Assembly (NCBI RefSeq): GCF_019977655.1
Contig: NZ_AP024849.1
Location: 2,575,001-2,639,000, forward strand
Source: Clostridium gelidum
GTDB lineage: Bacteria > Bacillota > Clostridia > Clostridiales > Clostridiaceae
Length of the DNA stretch: 64,000 nt
Direction: 5' to 3'
The translations under genes and the position numbers were made by a program. Below are positions 63,380 to 64,000 of the stretch, piece by piece. Within the stretch, counting starts at the first letter, position 1. Each line of letters opens with the position of its first letter. Under the pieces are notes generated by a model. The model did not search any database, had not been told where the DNA came from, and saw only the letters and a program-made list of their open reading frames with translations.

Positions 63380-64000
63380 ATGGTTGATTTGCTGTTATTG
63401 GGATGTGGAGGCGGAATGCCTATGCCAAATCGTTTTTTATCAGCTGTGTTATTAAGTTATAATGGAAGAAAGATACTTATTGATTGTGGAGAAGGAACAC
63501 AAGTATCTATGAGAATGGCAAATGCAGGATTTAAAACTATAGATATTATTTGCATTACACACATTCATGGTGATCATATTGTAGGGCTTCCAGGATTACT
63601 TGGAACTATAGGAAATAGTGGGAGAACAGAAGCTCTTACAATAATAGGACCAGAGGGGATAGAGGATACTGTTAATAAATTGAGAGTAATTGCAAATTGG
63701 TTACCTTATGAGATTAACATAATAGAAAATCCCAAAGAACCTTTTGAGATACATAATGAATATGTGAATTGGAATACAAAAATATTAACTTTAGAATTAG
63801 ATCATTCTACGCCTTGTATAGGATATAGTTTCGATTTTCAAAGGCAACCTAAATTTGATGTAGATAAAGCTATTAAAAATAACGTGCCTAAAATTTTATG
63901 GAGCAGATTACAAAAGAATGAAAAAAAGATTGTTTTTGAAGGTATAGAATATTTAGATAATATGGTTATGGGAAAGGCACGAAAAGGTATAAAAATAAGT
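63380..64000 (+). CDS. rnz: Ribonuclease Z, 3' end cut by window
   Basis: Start ATG 63380 after GAAAGGAG; the frame is open to the window's end, giving 207 of about 310 residues. 'LLLGCGGGMPMPNRFLSAVL', LIDCGEGTQVSMRMA and ITHIHGDHIVGLPGLL (Zn-binding HxHxDH) are characteristic; LELDHSTPCIGYSF carries another metal His. It removes 3' trailers from pre-tRNAs in the cytoplasm. Confidence 0.93.
   Translation, partial: MVDLLLLGCGGGMPMPNRFLSAVLLSYNGRKILIDCGEGTQVSMRMANAGFKTIDIICITHIHGDHIVGLPGLLGTIGNSGRTEALTIIGPEGIEDTVNKLRVIANWLPYEINIIENPKEPFEIHNEYVNWNTKILTLELDHSTPCIGYSFDFQRQPKFDVDKAIKNNVPKILWSRLQKNEKKIVFEGIEYLDNMVMGKARKGIKIS

Overview
The window is low-GC, AT-rich Firmicute DNA with strong AGGAGG-type ribosome sites and many ATG/GTG/TTG starts. 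An [FeFe] hydrogenase, desulfoferrodoxin, an M-box riboswitch, FloA and many clostridial DUF families suggest an anaerobic Clostridium sensu stricto chromosome. I see no rRNA, tRNA, phage module or CRISPR array. Species is not claimed.

Region by region. 0-2.2 kb: two GNAT acetyltransferases and a small gene followed by a zeta-toxin-like ATPase broken by a stop codon. 2.2-5.1 kb: two minus-strand genes (DUF4434-like, DUF4153-like). 5.6-12.9 kb: an ABC-2 exporter locus with one decayed gene set (ATPase with an in-frame stop; two permeases fused by a deletion), a beta-lactamase-fold serine hydrolase, an intact set (permease, permease, ATPase) and an acyltransferase-3. 13-17.9 kb: a metallophosphoesterase, then a compact locus of Spo0B-type kinase, NfeD, flotillin FloA, a small protein and a LytTR regulator. 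18-24.1 kb: a three-gene unknown unit, gpmA, a DMT transporter pair and a Crp/Fnr regulator. 24.5-34.3 kb: hydrogenase, then a metal-ion region with two CDF transporters and a CorA-type transporter under an M-box riboswitch. Two near-identical L,D-transpeptidase genes lie in it, each trailed by fragments of the CDF gene, with several other gene remnants. 34.3-39.2 kb: an OmpR/kinase pair, a phospholipid-methyltransferase-like gene, two PAP2 phosphatases and a DUF1003 gene. 39.3-40.8 kb: an intact IS3-family element sitting in the loop of a terminator. 41-45.4 kb: kdpABC. 46-53 kb: small regulator/lipoprotein genes, then a GntR regulator convergent with a PTS (Lac family) plus ManD-like dehydratase operon. 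53.5-57.3 kb: a kinase-less KdpD, a receiver-only regulator and a divergent sensor kinase. 57.4-64 kb: DUF975, desulfoferrodoxin, S41-like protease, MarR/pirin/azoreductase set, a small ORF, a membrane protein and the 5' part of ribonuclease Z.

The most informative structures are non-coding or decayed. They are a dispersed palindromic repeat family with ends like AGGCACAATC...AATAACAAGTCC, the IS-split terminator, the LDT-CDF segmental duplication with complementary remnants, a leader peptide between the M-box terminator and corA, paired 11-bp-period direct repeats upstream of the methyltransferase and first PAP2 genes, and a perfect 48-bp palindrome. No clear defence system or complete novel machine is evident. 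The best candidates for undescribed biology are the flotillin two-component locus, the split Kdp sensor and the exporter/serine-hydrolase locus. All functions are read from sequence by eye; no database search was run.
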